Origin: Synechococcales cyanobacterium PMM_0073 | GTDB lineage: Bacteria; Cyanobacteriota; Cyanobacteriia; Elainellales; Elainellaceae | Assembly (NCBI GenBank): GCA_949127695.1 | Contig: CASBQH010000422.1 | Span: forward strand, 1-16,624 | Length of the DNA: 16,624 bases | Reading direction: 5' to 3' | Part shown: positions 1 to 8,150 of the stretch, piece after piece | Position numbering within the stretch: position 1 is the first letter of the stretch | Layout: each line of letters starts with the position of its first letter | Made by a program: the position numbers and the translations under genes | Notes under the pieces: generated by a model | The model's database searches: none | What the model was told of the DNA's origin: nothing | The model's input: the letters and a program-made list of their open reading frames with translations, nothing else

Positions 1-98
1 CTGGAAAGTCCTGAAAAGCTTATTCTATAAGCAATTCTAGACGAATTAGACCCGGTGTAATATATTCTCTCACCTGGATTTAACACCTAGACAGGTAT
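1..98. other. AT-rich non-coding segment abutting the broken gluconokinase
   Basis: No coding potential is visible. The segment is clearly richer in A and T than the gene it interrupts. It holds a perfect hairpin, GCTTAT-TCT-ATAAGC (18-32), followed directly by a second inverted repeat, AATTC-TAGAC-GAATT (33-47). Near the junction ACCTG (72-76) is an inverted copy of CAGGT (92-96), and CACCT occurs twice (71-75, 84-88). Homology of the neighbouring gluconokinase stops at about base 98, next to the CAGGT arm. This suits the end of an inserted element or a rearrangement breakpoint, but no transposase or second element end is in the window, so the nature of the segment is inferred. Confidence 0.45.
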
Positions 99-815
99 CG
101 CTCCAATCACCCCAGGCGTGCTGACTAACAGCCCCATTTGAGCGGCTAGATCGGCCTTGAGGCCAGAGAGGATCTGCGTGGTGGGAACAGGCGTTGAGAG
201 CTGCTCTGGCCGGATACCAGCTGCCTCCAGCGCGCCGCTATCCCAGGTGAGGCGAGACAGATTGAATAGGCCAGTCGCTGAGGCAATGGAATAGTCAATC
301 CAATATTGGCCAAACAGCGCGTGAGTCACATATTCTTTAATCGAAATAAACCGCGCGGTGGCCTGAAAGATCTGCGGCTGCTGTTGGCGCAGCCAGACGA
401 GTTTGACCAACGGCGACATGGCGTGAATCGGCGTACCGGTGTGGCGGTAGAGTTCTGCGCCCCCGGCCTGCTTCAGCTTTTCTGCCCAAGGCGCGGCTCG
501 ATGATCAGCCCAGGTAATGCTGGGGGTGAGCAAGCTGCCGTCTGCGGCCACCGCAATCAGACTATGCATGGCGCTACTGAAGGCCAGCCCCAAAACCGCC
601 GCTGGATCAATCTGGCTCTCGGCCATTACCTGCCGCACCGTATTCAGCACAGCGGCCAGAATCTGGGGCGGATCTTGGACAGCCGCATTTGGCTCCGGGC
701 TATGCAGCGGATATTCAATCAGCGCTTTGCTAACAGCCTGCCCATTAGGGGTAAACAGCACCGACTTAGTGCCAGTTGTGCCAATATCTGTACCGATCAT
801 ATAGTGCTGAGGCAT
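87..815 (-). pseudogene. gntK: Truncated FGGY-family gluconokinase (N-terminal half only)
   Basis: FGGY carbohydrate kinases phosphorylate sugars with ATP. The sequence is closest to the gluconate kinases, which make 6-phosphogluconate for the oxidative pentose phosphate pathway. The N-terminal actin-like domain is present: phosphate loop DIGTTGTKS (residues 10-18), FSSAMHS (79-85), TWADHRA (101-107) and the long conserved block from GTPIHAMSPLVKLVWLR (127-143) through SIKEY and DYSIASATGLFNL (175-187). The frame ends at 242 residues, while the family has about 500. Up to GVIGA (235-239) it matches the family, where S/T-D-G should follow. Instead it reads three unrelated residues and a stop. 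The C-terminal ATPase domain, with the adenosine site, is missing, so catalysis is very unlikely. The ATG lacks a clear Shine-Dalgarno sequence. It lies 99 nt downstream of a same-strand gene. Confidence 0.8.
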
Positions 816-914
816 GAGGAGTTAACAATACAGCGAAAGATTTGGGATAAAGAGCTAGAATGCTAATCGATATCGCCCCTGCTACTGCTGCGGAACGTTG
901 GGGTTGGCGTGATG

Positions 915-1247
915 TTACTGGCCTATATTAGGCTCCGCATTCACAATCAAATCAGCATCGCTGGTAACAGCCTGACGGGTCTGGCGGTTAAACAGGCAAA
1001 GCACCTGTCCAGTCTGGCGCTGCATCTGCGGCTGGGGATAAACCCCCTTGACCAGCATTGCGTCATAGCCCACCTGATCGGCAAAGGTGACAATCTCGCC
1101 GGCTGGCTGCGGATTCTCTAGGCCGCTGGCTTCCAGGCAGGCAGTTGTCACGGCTTGCCGATGCTTAGCCCATTCATCAGGACTAGAGGCCAAGGCGCTA
1201 GAGCTAGCGAGCAGACTGCCAGCCAGGATGATCCAGAGTCTCTTCAT
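915..1247 (-). CDS. Small exported hypothetical protein with two cysteines
   Basis: The product is about 110 residues starting at ATG 1247. This start places the signal peptide at the N terminus: MKR, a hydrophobic stretch (WIILAGSLLASSSALA) and a likely signal peptidase I site after ALA. A longer frame from 1292 adds 15 residues ahead of the signal and is less likely. The mature part contains a TACLEAS segment, a VGYDAML segment, PQPQMQRQTG and VLCLFNRQTRQA. The two cysteines could form a disulfide in the periplasm or thylakoid lumen. I recall similar short proteins in other cyanobacteria, but no function is known to me. The gluconokinase remnant follows on the same strand 99 nt downstream, and the glycosyltransferase diverges upstream. 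The ribosome binding site is weak. Confidence 0.65.
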   Translation of the reverse strand: MKRLWIILAGSLLASSSALASSPDEWAKHRQAVTTACLEASGLENPQPAGEIVTFADQVGYDAMLVKGVYPQPQMQRQTGQVLCLFNRQTRQAVTSDADLIVNAEPNIGQ

Positions 1248-1300
1248 CTTGAATAATTTCCCATACAGATCTACGATTCCAGCATACTTCACCCGGTTTT

Positions 1301-1343
1301 AGCGATAATTTCAGCGATAGTTTCGGCAATTGCTCCGTATAAT
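1301..1343 (+). promoter_or_regulatory. Promoter with tandem 12-bp direct repeat upstream of the GT26 gene
   Basis: A perfect -10 hexamer TATAAT lies at 1338-1343, predicting a start near 1350 and a leader of about 20 nt before the ATG at 1371. No good -35 is seen. Where it should be, two adjacent copies of AGCGATA(A/G)TTTC (1301-1312 and 1313-1324, 11 of 12 identical) occur, followed by a weaker GGCAATT. Head-to-tail repeats one helical turn apart in place of a -35 suggest an activator or repressor site. The site could also serve the divergent gene at 1247. Regulator unknown. Confidence 0.45.
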
Positions 1344-1370
1344 GAGGAAGTTCAAATTGGCCGTCAACCT

Positions 1371-2132
1371 ATGCCAGACGTGCAAGATAGACTCCAGGAG
1401 CAGCCAGAGCAATCGATCGTTTTGGGACTGCCCGTGCATCTGCTGTCCAGCTACAGAGACTGGCTGCTGGATCGGGTTCGGCTGCGTCAAGCGACGCATG
1501 TGGTGACGCTGAACGCAGAGATGGCAATCCAGGCTGAGCAAAATTTAGAGCTGGCGCAGATTATCCGCAGCGCCGAGCTGGTGATTCCAGACGGAGCCGG
1601 CGTGGTGCTCTATCTCCAGCTTTGGGCGGGTAGACAAATTGCGCGCTGTCCCGGCATTGAGCTAGCCGAAGCGCTGTTGCAGCAGGCGGCAGCGTTGCCG
1701 CACCACTCTGTCTTTTTTTACGGCTCCGCTCCAGGCACGGCTCAAGCTGCCGCCGAGCAACTCCAGCAGCAAATCCCTGGCCTACAAATTGTCGGAGTTC
1801 AGCATGGCTTCCTGTCCGCTGAAGAACAGCCCGCTTTCCAAGCGCGTCTCCAGCAGCTCCAGCCGCAGATTATCTTAGTGGGCTTGGGCGTGCCGCGTCA
1901 GGAGTTTTGGATTGCCGAAAATCGCCACCTCTGCCCCAATGCCGTCTGGATTGGCGTCGGCGGCAGCTTCGACATTTGGGCCGGCACCAAAGATCGCGCT
2001 CCGGCGTGGCTTCGCAACAACTCGCTGGAATGGACTTATCGACTCTACCAAGAACCCTGGCGCTGGCGGCGGATGCTGGCGCTGCCCAAGTTTGTCTGGC
2101 GTTCCTGGCTCTATCAAACTGCGAAGCGCTAG
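1371..2132 (+). CDS. WecG/TagA/CpsF family glycosyltransferase (GT26)
   Basis: The 253-residue product belongs to GT26 enzymes, which move N-acetylmannosamine, N-acetylmannosaminuronate or a related sugar from a UDP-sugar to a polyprenyl-linked acceptor for extracellular polysaccharide or wall polymers. Family motifs occur in order: VVTLNAEM (44-51), IPDGAGVV (72-79) with the Asp equivalent to the proposed catalytic base, FFYGSAPG (115-122), VGLGVPRQEFW (170-180), GVGGSFDIWAG (195-205) and the C-terminal RAPxW...EWxYRLxxEPxRxxR block (209-234). That last block is the appendage thought to dock at the membrane. Length is normal and there is no signal peptide. The start at 1371 has no adjacent Shine-Dalgarno; AGGAAG lies about 20 nt upstream. 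crr6 follows after 23 nt on the same strand and may be cotranscribed, although the functions are not obviously related. Substrate cannot be told from sequence. Confidence 0.92.
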   Translation: MPDVQDRLQEQPEQSIVLGLPVHLLSSYRDWLLDRVRLRQATHVVTLNAEMAIQAEQNLELAQIIRSAELVIPDGAGVVLYLQLWAGRQIARCPGIELAEALLQQAAALPHHSVFFYGSAPGTAQAAAEQLQQQIPGLQIVGVQHGFLSAEEQPAFQARLQQLQPQIILVGLGVPRQEFWIAENRHLCPNAVWIGVGGSFDIWAGTKDRAPAWLRNNSLEWTYRLYQEPWRWRRMLALPKFVWRSWLYQTAKR

Positions 2133-2155
2133 GTTTATTCAAAACTTCAAATCCC

Positions 2156-2623
2156 ATGACCAAAATTCAGCTGAATGCCGCTACGCTCAATCGGCTTGAT
2201 CTCTCGCCTGCAATGGCCGTGATTGATCCCTGGCTAGCAGATGGCTCGGTAGTCAATCACGAGCAGGAACTCCAGTTTGAGATTCACTACCCGCAAGCGC
2301 CCGAAGACCCCAGAGAACTCTCCGAGATTCCGGAGGTGCGGCTGTGGTTTTTGCGGCTCGATGCCCGCTATCCCTGGCTGCCGTTTTTGCTCGACTGGGA
2401 GGCGCAGGAGCTAGGGCGCTATACGGCGATGCTGGTGCCGCATCAGTTTGGTACAGGCGGCATTGAGTTTAATCCAGAGGCGCTAGAGCTGTTTTTAATG
2501 CAAAAAATCTTTGCGCTCTCAGACTGGATGCAGCAGCAGGGCATTACCAGCCGCACCAAGCTCAAATTTATGGCGCAGATGCTGAGCTATGAGCTGGAAG
2601 ACGAGTTTTTTGATCTGCTCTAG
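2156..2623 (+). CDS. crr6: CRR6-family NDH-1 assembly factor
   Basis: The protein has 155 residues. CRR6 (CHLORORESPIRATORY REDUCTION 6) is needed in chloroplasts and cyanobacteria to assemble the peripheral arm of the NAD(P)H dehydrogenase-like complex, where it acts on NdhI maturation. NDH-1 drives cyclic electron flow around photosystem I and respiration. The diagnostic block runs through DPRELSEIPEVRLWFLRLDA (51-70), RYPWLPFLLDW (71-81) and AMLVPHQF (91-98), then FNPEALELF (105-113) and KIFALSDWM (117-125). The ATG at 2156 is chosen because the family begins there. The same frame is open upstream to 1907, but that part lies inside the glycosyltransferase gene in another frame and has no family match. 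The protein is soluble and probably cytoplasmic. Its stop is 19 nt from the convergent stop of the giant kinase, with no clear terminator between. Confidence 0.9.
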   Translation: MTKIQLNAATLNRLDLSPAMAVIDPWLADGSVVNHEQELQFEIHYPQAPEDPRELSEIPEVRLWFLRLDARYPWLPFLLDWEAQELGRYTAMLVPHQFGTGGIEFNPEALELFLMQKIFALSDWMQQQGITSRTKLKFMAQMLSYELEDEFFDLL

Positions 2624-2642
2624 CGGGGGTGCAGCCTGCTGG

Positions 2643-5600
2643 CTACTTAGCCTCACCCGACTCATCTTCAACCGACAGGCCAATCCAGAACTCGCTGCCC
2701 TGCCCCAGCTCAGACTGCACCTCCAGACTGCCGCCATGTTTTTCCACCACAATCTGCCGCGCAATCGCCAAGCCAAGTCCTGTGCCTTTGCCCACCCCTT
2801 TGGTTGTAAACAGGTGATCAAATATCTTGGCTTTGACCGACTCAGACATGCCTTTGCCGTTATCGCGAATCCGAATTTCGATACGGTTGGCTGAGGTGAG
2901 GGCAGTTTGAACTGTGATTGTTTGAGGATTGTTCTGCAAGTTAGCATAATTAGACTGCTGAGCCGCTTCATCAAACATATCAATTGCATTCGCCAGAATG
3001 TTCATGAAGACTTGGTTTAACTGTCCGGGGAAACAGGCAATGTCGGGTAAATCGCCGTAGTTCTGCATCACCTCAATCGCCGGTCGATGTTCGTTAGCCT
3101 TAAGGCGATATTTCAGAATGAGCAAGGTGCTGTCGATGCCCTCATGCAGATTAGCGCTAATTTTATACTCAGTGTCAGCCCGCGAAAAGGTGCGGAGGCT
3201 AGTGCTGATCGACTTGATCCGATCGGTTGCTCCTTTCATAGAATTTAGCAATTTGGGTAAGTCTTCGCTTAAAAATTCCAGATCAATCTCTGCTGCATGA
3301 TCTTGTACGGGCGCAGCAGCATTGGGGTGATGCTGCTGATAGAGCGCCAAATGTCCGAGCAGGTCTTGCAGATAGTCTCTAGCATTGTTAATGCTGCCGT
3401 TTAAAAACCCAATTGGATTGTTAATTTCATGCGCCACGCCTGCCACCAGATTGCCTAGAGAGGCCATTTTTTCGCTTTGGACAATTTGCAATTGCGATTG
3501 CTCAAGCTGTCGGCTGTAGCGCTGAGCTTGCTGATAGAGCCGCGCGTTTTCTAGCGAGATCGCAGCCTGGGCACAGAGCAGATTCAATAGCTCCACCCGA
3601 TCGCGGGTAAAGGCTCCCACCGTTACCCGGTTTTCCAAATACAAAATGGCGGCGAGCTTGCCTTGATGCAAAATTGGCGTACAAAGCAGACTCTGAGGCT
3701 GCTGCTGCATCACATAGGCATCTGTGGCGAGCGTGGGATGAGCCGCAGCATTCAAAATTACGGCAGCTTGCAGACTATGTTTGACGCTGTTGATCAAGCT
3801 ATGCGGAATCTCTGTGCTATCAGATAGGGGAATCGAGTCGATCCGCGTAGGCCGATCGAGCGTTGCCACCGCTTCGACAAACCAATCTTGCTCGCTTGGC
3901 ATCAGCAAAGCGCCTTTGTCTGCTCCGGCATTTTCTAGAACAGTCGCGAGCAAGGTGGCCAGCAGTCGGTCGAGCTGAATTTCACCAGATAGGCTTTGGG
4001 AGGCTTTCAGCACAGTTGCCAGATCCAGCGTGGCAGAGATGCTGGTGCTGCCGGAGGTAGAAGTCTGCGCCCCGGAAGCCTGAAGCGCAAATGATTCGGG
4101 TGTAATTACGGTTTCGGTGGCTGATAGAGACGGGCGCTGCTGCTGCAAAATTGGCGCTAGCAAAGCAGGATAGCGGCGCTCCAAATCTGAGATTTTAGCG
4201 GCTGCGCCCCAGTGAGCATAGTCATAGTAAGCCTGAGTGAGATAGGCTTGAGCGACTTTTTCTTTGCCCCAGCTGAGATAAAACCTAGCGGCAAATTCGT
4301 TCGCCAAAGCAGCTTCTTGAATATATCCATTGGCGTCAGCTCCAGCAATTGCTTGATCATACAGCTCAATTGCTAGCTGTTTATTTCCCAGCACCCGATA
4401 ATATTCAGCATTGAGTAAATCTAGCTTATGCTGAAAGTTCATTGGCGCTTGCTCTGCCCATCTAGCTATTTCAGCAATGCCTTGTTCAATTTGTCGCCGC
4501 AGTTGTTCTTGTGCCTGAGCAGACTCATAGACCTGAATTCTACCGAGCGTAGCAAAAAAGTAAAATTCTGGCAGCATAATCATGCCGGTTGAGGCATTTA
4601 GATAGCGCTCTGAGCCGTCAATTTTGGCTAAAATGCCGTCAAAGTTGCAGAAGAAACAGGCTAGCGCAGTCTTATGTAGAAAGAGATACTGAATCCCAGA
4701 AAAAACCTGATCCGCTAAAAAGCTGCTTAAAGCGGCATCTTCGTCGAAGGCTGAGCCAATCAAGCGGCAAGGATCATTGGATTCGCCTAATAGGTTTAAA
4801 ACAACCTGGTGAACGATCTGGTTATAGCTGAGAGAAATTTTCTGGTTAATCTGAGTCAGCAGAATCTGATAGTTTTTGACGCCTGCCTGGAGTGCAGCTA
4901 GATTCAAACCGCTGAAGTATGAATATTGCGACCAGTTGTAGGCGGCATAGCCCGCAAACTCTAGATCGCCGTTTTCTACCCCGCTTTGACATCCTTCCTG
5001 CAAGATAGGCGCGGCGGCTCGGAGATGGGCTTTGCCATGAATACTAAAAATTGCCGCCTGATTAAAGGTTCTGGCCTTCATTTCCTTGGCGTTGAGCTGT
5101 TCAATCAGCTGAATGGCTAGCTGCCCAAATTGATAAGAGGCGTCTAAATCATGACAGATCGTATTGAGAATTGCCGAATAGTTGGAGTAGCCAAATGCCG
5201 AATGCTCGCAGTTGCCATACTGGATAGAAAGCTGAATCTGCTGGCAGGCAATCAGCGGCAAAATCTCAGGCTTGGCGATAAAGGCAGGCGCAAAGATGCT
5301 GGACAAAATAATGATCGCCGCCATCTTTTCAGAATCAACCATCAGCGGCAGATCCGCTAAGCTCGAAATCTCTCGGTTCTCCCAGAGCAGCCTGGTTTTT
5401 CGCAGCTCGGCTTGAATATCAGCAGGCGTCGGGGCTTGGGGCAGGGTGAGTTGGAGGAGTTGCAAAGCCTCTAGAGCGATCTGAATCCCAACTGCTGGCT
5501 TGGATTGAGCCATTTGAGCCTGGATCTGAATATCGTAGATTTTGATCTTTTCCAAGGCTGTTTTGCTGTTTGCCAAAGCAACTTCTGACCATTGCTCCAT

Positions 5601-8132
5601 CTGCAAATAATCCCCGCAGATCGAGGCGATTTTGGCCGCATCCTGATGCAAATTAAGCGTTAGCTCGTACTGAGTCTGCCAGCAGTCTGGCTCCAACAGC
5701 GCCAAACCCATGCTGAAATATTGTAAGGCTGGCTCATAGGCCACCGAGGCTCTAGCTTTGCAGCCCGCTAGCCAGTTCAACTGCGCCAGCTGACGTTTCT
5801 CAGCTGGGTTTTCAATTATCTCGCCGGCAATATTCCAGTGATTGGCAACTTCAAATAGATTCTGATGTAATTCAGACGTATTTTTTAGCAGCAGTCGGCC
5901 TATCTCCAAATGCGTTATTTTTTTCCGATCCGGCGGAATTAGCGCATAGGCGGCTTGCTGTACCCGATCATGTAAAAATTGATAGGTTGAATTGACTATA
6001 TACTCGCTGTTCTGAGCAGTTTCTGGTTCAGGCAGTGCGACTTGAAAAAACTTATAGGTCTGGCTGGTCGGCAAAATCAAGCCTTCTTGCAGCGCTTGCC
6101 ATAAGGCTGCTGCCGTTTGACTGGCAGATTGTTCTGAAACGACGGCCAGCGTCATTAGGTCAAACTGATTGCCGATACAGGCTGCTAGCTTTAGCAGTTG
6201 CTGCGTTGCGGCTGGCAATTTCTGGAGCTGCGTTGCCATAAACTCCACCACATTATCCGCGAACACCATCGCCTTCACTTGAGCGATATCACATTTCCAG
6301 TAGCGATCTGTTTGGTCAAAGCTAATATATTGGTCTTCATATAGCGCCTTGAGAAACTGTGCTGTGAAAAAAGGATTACCTTGCGTCTTCCGATAGATGA
6401 TCTCAGTAACCGGCTCTGCCTGCTGTGGCGAACAGTGCAGTGTATCGGCAATTAGGCTGTTACTATCCTCCAACGTCAGCGGTGGCAGAGTGATGGTATT
6501 GATCGCTATCTCTGCTTTTCTCAGCTCCTCCACCGCCAGCATAAACGGATGAACCGGCGAAACCTCGTTATCTCGATAGGCTCCTAGCATCAGCAAGTAG
6601 CCATTGTCATTCATCAATAGCTTCACCAGCTGAAGCGAGGCCGAATCTGCCCACTGCAAATCATCTAGAAAGATCACCAGCGGATGTGCAGCTGTGGTGA
6701 AGACTTCAATGAACTTCTGGAACAGCAGATTAAATCGATTTTGGGCGGCGCTGCCTGATAGTTCTGCGACAGTTGGCTGCTGTCCAATAATTTGCTCTAG
6801 CTCTGGAATGACTTGGATCAGGATTTGGCCATTCTCCCCCAGAGCTTCAAGCATGCTGGTTTTCCAGATTTGCAGCTGCGCGTCCGATTCACAGAGCAGT
6901 TGCCCGATCAAATCTCGCAGCGTCTGTGCAAAAGCCAAGAGCGGAATATTGCGATTGAACTGGTCAAATTTGCCTTTAATAAAGTAGCCGCGCTGCCGCA
7001 GAATCGGCCTATGGACTTCATTCACGACCGCCGTTTTGCCAATCCCCGAAAACCCTGCCACCAGCATTAGCTCAGATGCGCCAGCTGCAACCCGCTCAAA
7101 GGCATCCAGTAAGGTTTGGACTTCTGCTTCGCGGCCATAAAGCTGTTCGGGAATTAAGAAGCGATCGCTCAAATCCCGCTGCCCTAGCTCAAAGGCGGTA
7201 ATCTCTCCTGTAGCTTGCCACTGCGCCAAACAGATCTCTAGATCATGCTTCAGTCCCAAAGCGCTTTGATAGCGATCTTCGGCATTCTTGGCCATCAGCT
7301 TCGCCACAATTTTGGCCAATATTGCGGGCACAGCCGGATTGGCCTGATTGATCGCTACAGGCAGCTTGGCAATATGGCAATGCACTAGCTCCATCGGGTC
7401 AGCTGAGCCAAACGGCAGGCTGCCCGTCAAGAGTTCATATAGCGTCACACCCAGCGCATAAAAGTCGCTGCGATAGTCAATGCCGCGATTCATCCGCCCC
7501 GTTTGCTCTGGAGCCAGATAGGCTAATGTCCCTTCTAAAATATTGGGGCTTTGAATCGCCTGAGTCTCTTTGGGCAGCAGCGAGGCAATGCTAAAGTCGA
7601 TCAGCTTAATTTGATGAGAGTCAGGCTGAATCAAAATATTAGCGGGCTTAATATCTTTATGCACCACCTGATGCTGGCTCAAGTCATGCAGAATATCGGC
7701 AATTTGGCAGGCAATTGCTAAAATCTGCGGCAGCTCTAGCGACTGCTGCTGTAGATATTTGCTCAGCGAAATTCCACCCCAGTCTTCCATCACCAGCGCA
7801 TAGCCGCTGCCGATTGGCTCCAGGCTCAAGGGCTGAACGATGCCGGGGATGGGCAAATCTTTGGCAATGCTGTACTGATTGCGAAACTGCACCAGTTCAG
7901 CAAAGCTAGGATAGTCGCGTCGCAGCAGCTTAATCACCACCCGACGCTGCCCTTGCACCGCTCGATAGACGGCTGTACGAGAGCCTAAATAGAGCTGCTC
8001 GGTAATGGCATAGCCAGCGATGTCAGGTAGCGCAGAGTTGATGGCTGAAGATGTCATAGGTCTTAGGTGCGCGGCGCAACCCCAATTGGGTGAATCGTGC
8101 TTTAGAATTCCCGATAATTTGGGCGATTGCAC
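2643..8132 (-). CDS. Giant hybrid Ser/Thr kinase - AAA/TPR - GAF - histidine kinase (HstK type)
   Basis: The protein has 1829 residues with the domain order of Anabaena HstK-type kinases. Residues about 40-305 are a Ser/Thr kinase with Lys68 (VVIK), catalytic loop HKDIKPAN (Asp160), DFS metal site (Asp179) and an APEQTGRMNR activation segment. A STAND/AAA-type ATPase follows at about 338-640, with Walker A GFSGIGKT (Lys366) and Walker B IFLDDLQWAD (Asp490, Asp491). A long helical TPR-like region covers about 720-1340. A GAF domain (about 1368-1528) leads to a histidine kinase: H-box HEINNP (His1568), N-box near Asn1715, DNGKGM (Asp1757), FTTK and TGLGLAIA. All catalytic residues are present, and there is no receiver or membrane span. 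The GTG start has GGGAG six bases upstream; ATG 8057, 25 codons in, is an alternative that suits the kinase fold. It lies 18 nt after the permease gene, so coupling is possible. Ligand and partner are unknown. Confidence 0.93.
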   Translation of the reverse strand: MQSPKLSGILKHDSPNWGCAAHLRPMTSSAINSALPDIAGYAITEQLYLGSRTAVYRAVQGQRRVVIKLLRRDYPSFAELVQFRNQYSIAKDLPIPGIVQPLSLEPIGSGYALVMEDWGGISLSKYLQQQSLELPQILAIACQIADILHDLSQHQVVHKDIKPANILIQPDSHQIKLIDFSIASLLPKETQAIQSPNILEGTLAYLAPEQTGRMNRGIDYRSDFYALGVTLYELLTGSLPFGSADPMELVHCHIAKLPVAINQANPAVPAILAKIVAKLMAKNAEDRYQSALGLKHDLEICLAQWQATGEITAFELGQRDLSDRFLIPEQLYGREAEVQTLLDAFERVAAGASELMLVAGFSGIGKTAVVNEVHRPILRQRGYFIKGKFDQFNRNIPLLAFAQTLRDLIGQLLCESDAQLQIWKTSMLEALGENGQILIQVIPELEQIIGQQPTVAELSGSAAQNRFNLLFQKFIEVFTTAAHPLVIFLDDLQWADSASLQLVKLLMNDNGYLLMLGAYRDNEVSPVHPFMLAVEELRKAEIAINTITLPPLTLEDSNSLIADTLHCSPQQAEPVTEIIYRKTQGNPFFTAQFLKALYEDQYISFDQTDRYWKCDIAQVKAMVFADNVVEFMATQLQKLPAATQQLLKLAACIGNQFDLMTLAVVSEQSASQTAAALWQALQEGLILPTSQTYKFFQVALPEPETAQNSEYIVNSTYQFLHDRVQQAAYALIPPDRKKITHLEIGRLLLKNTSELHQNLFEVANHWNIAGEIIENPAEKRQLAQLNWLAGCKARASVAYEPALQYFSMGLALLEPDCWQTQYELTLNLHQDAAKIASICGDYLQMEQWSEVALANSKTALEKIKIYDIQIQAQMAQSKPAVGIQIALEALQLLQLTLPQAPTPADIQAELRKTRLLWENREISSLADLPLMVDSEKMAAIIILSSIFAPAFIAKPEILPLIACQQIQLSIQYGNCEHSAFGYSNYSAILNTICHDLDASYQFGQLAIQLIEQLNAKEMKARTFNQAAIFSIHGKAHLRAAAPILQEGCQSGVENGDLEFAGYAAYNWSQYSYFSGLNLAALQAGVKNYQILLTQINQKISLSYNQIVHQVVLNLLGESNDPCRLIGSAFDEDAALSSFLADQVFSGIQYLFLHKTALACFFCNFDGILAKIDGSERYLNASTGMIMLPEFYFFATLGRIQVYESAQAQEQLRRQIEQGIAEIARWAEQAPMNFQHKLDLLNAEYYRVLGNKQLAIELYDQAIAGADANGYIQEAALANEFAARFYLSWGKEKVAQAYLTQAYYDYAHWGAAAKISDLERRYPALLAPILQQQRPSLSATETVITPESFALQASGAQTSTSGSTSISATLDLATVLKASQSLSGEIQLDRLLATLLATVLENAGADKGALLMPSEQDWFVEAVATLDRPTRIDSIPLSDSTEIPHSLINSVKHSLQAAVILNAAAHPTLATDAYVMQQQPQSLLCTPILHQGKLAAILYLENRVTVGAFTRDRVELLNLLCAQAAISLENARLYQQAQRYSRQLEQSQLQIVQSEKMASLGNLVAGVAHEINNPIGFLNGSINNARDYLQDLLGHLALYQQHHPNAAAPVQDHAAEIDLEFLSEDLPKLLNSMKGATDRIKSISTSLRTFSRADTEYKISANLHEGIDSTLLILKYRLKANEHRPAIEVMQNYGDLPDIACFPGQLNQVFMNILANAIDMFDEAAQQSNYANLQNNPQTITVQTALTSANRIEIRIRDNGKGMSESVKAKIFDHLFTTKGVGKGTGLGLAIARQIVVEKHGGSLEVQSELGQGSEFWIGLSVEDESGEAK
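7161..7168. repeat. HIP1 octamer GCGATCGC
   Basis: This is the palindromic octamer that is highly over-represented in many cyanobacterial genomes. It lies inside the kinase gene, near the start of the AAA domain. It is the only exact copy I found in the window, so this genome may not be strongly HIP1-enriched. Confidence 0.7.
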
Positions 8133-8150
8133 GCTGCGCTCCCACCGCAG

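Noticed and set aside
306..866. Long plus-strand frame opposite the gluconokinase
   Set aside because: It is antisense to a clear family match and its translation has no recognisable motif or sensible composition.
1907..2155. In-frame upstream extension of the crr6 reading frame
   Set aside because: It lies within the glycosyltransferase gene in another frame and has no family match; CRR6 proteins begin at the ATG at 2156.
2519..2989. Minus-strand frame of 156 residues overlapping the kinase end and crr6
   Set aside because: It is a shifted frame of the kinase C-terminal region, where the correct frame carries the DNGKGM and TGLGLAIA motifs.
6694..7070. Plus-strand frames opposite the kinase ATPase domain
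   Set aside because: Shadows of a well supported coding region, with no own ribosome site or motif.
7600..7660. HKD and DFS in place of HRD and DFG as signs of a dead kinase
   Set aside because: The catalytic Asp, Lys and metal-binding Asp are present, and these variants are usual in this cyanobacterial kinase family.
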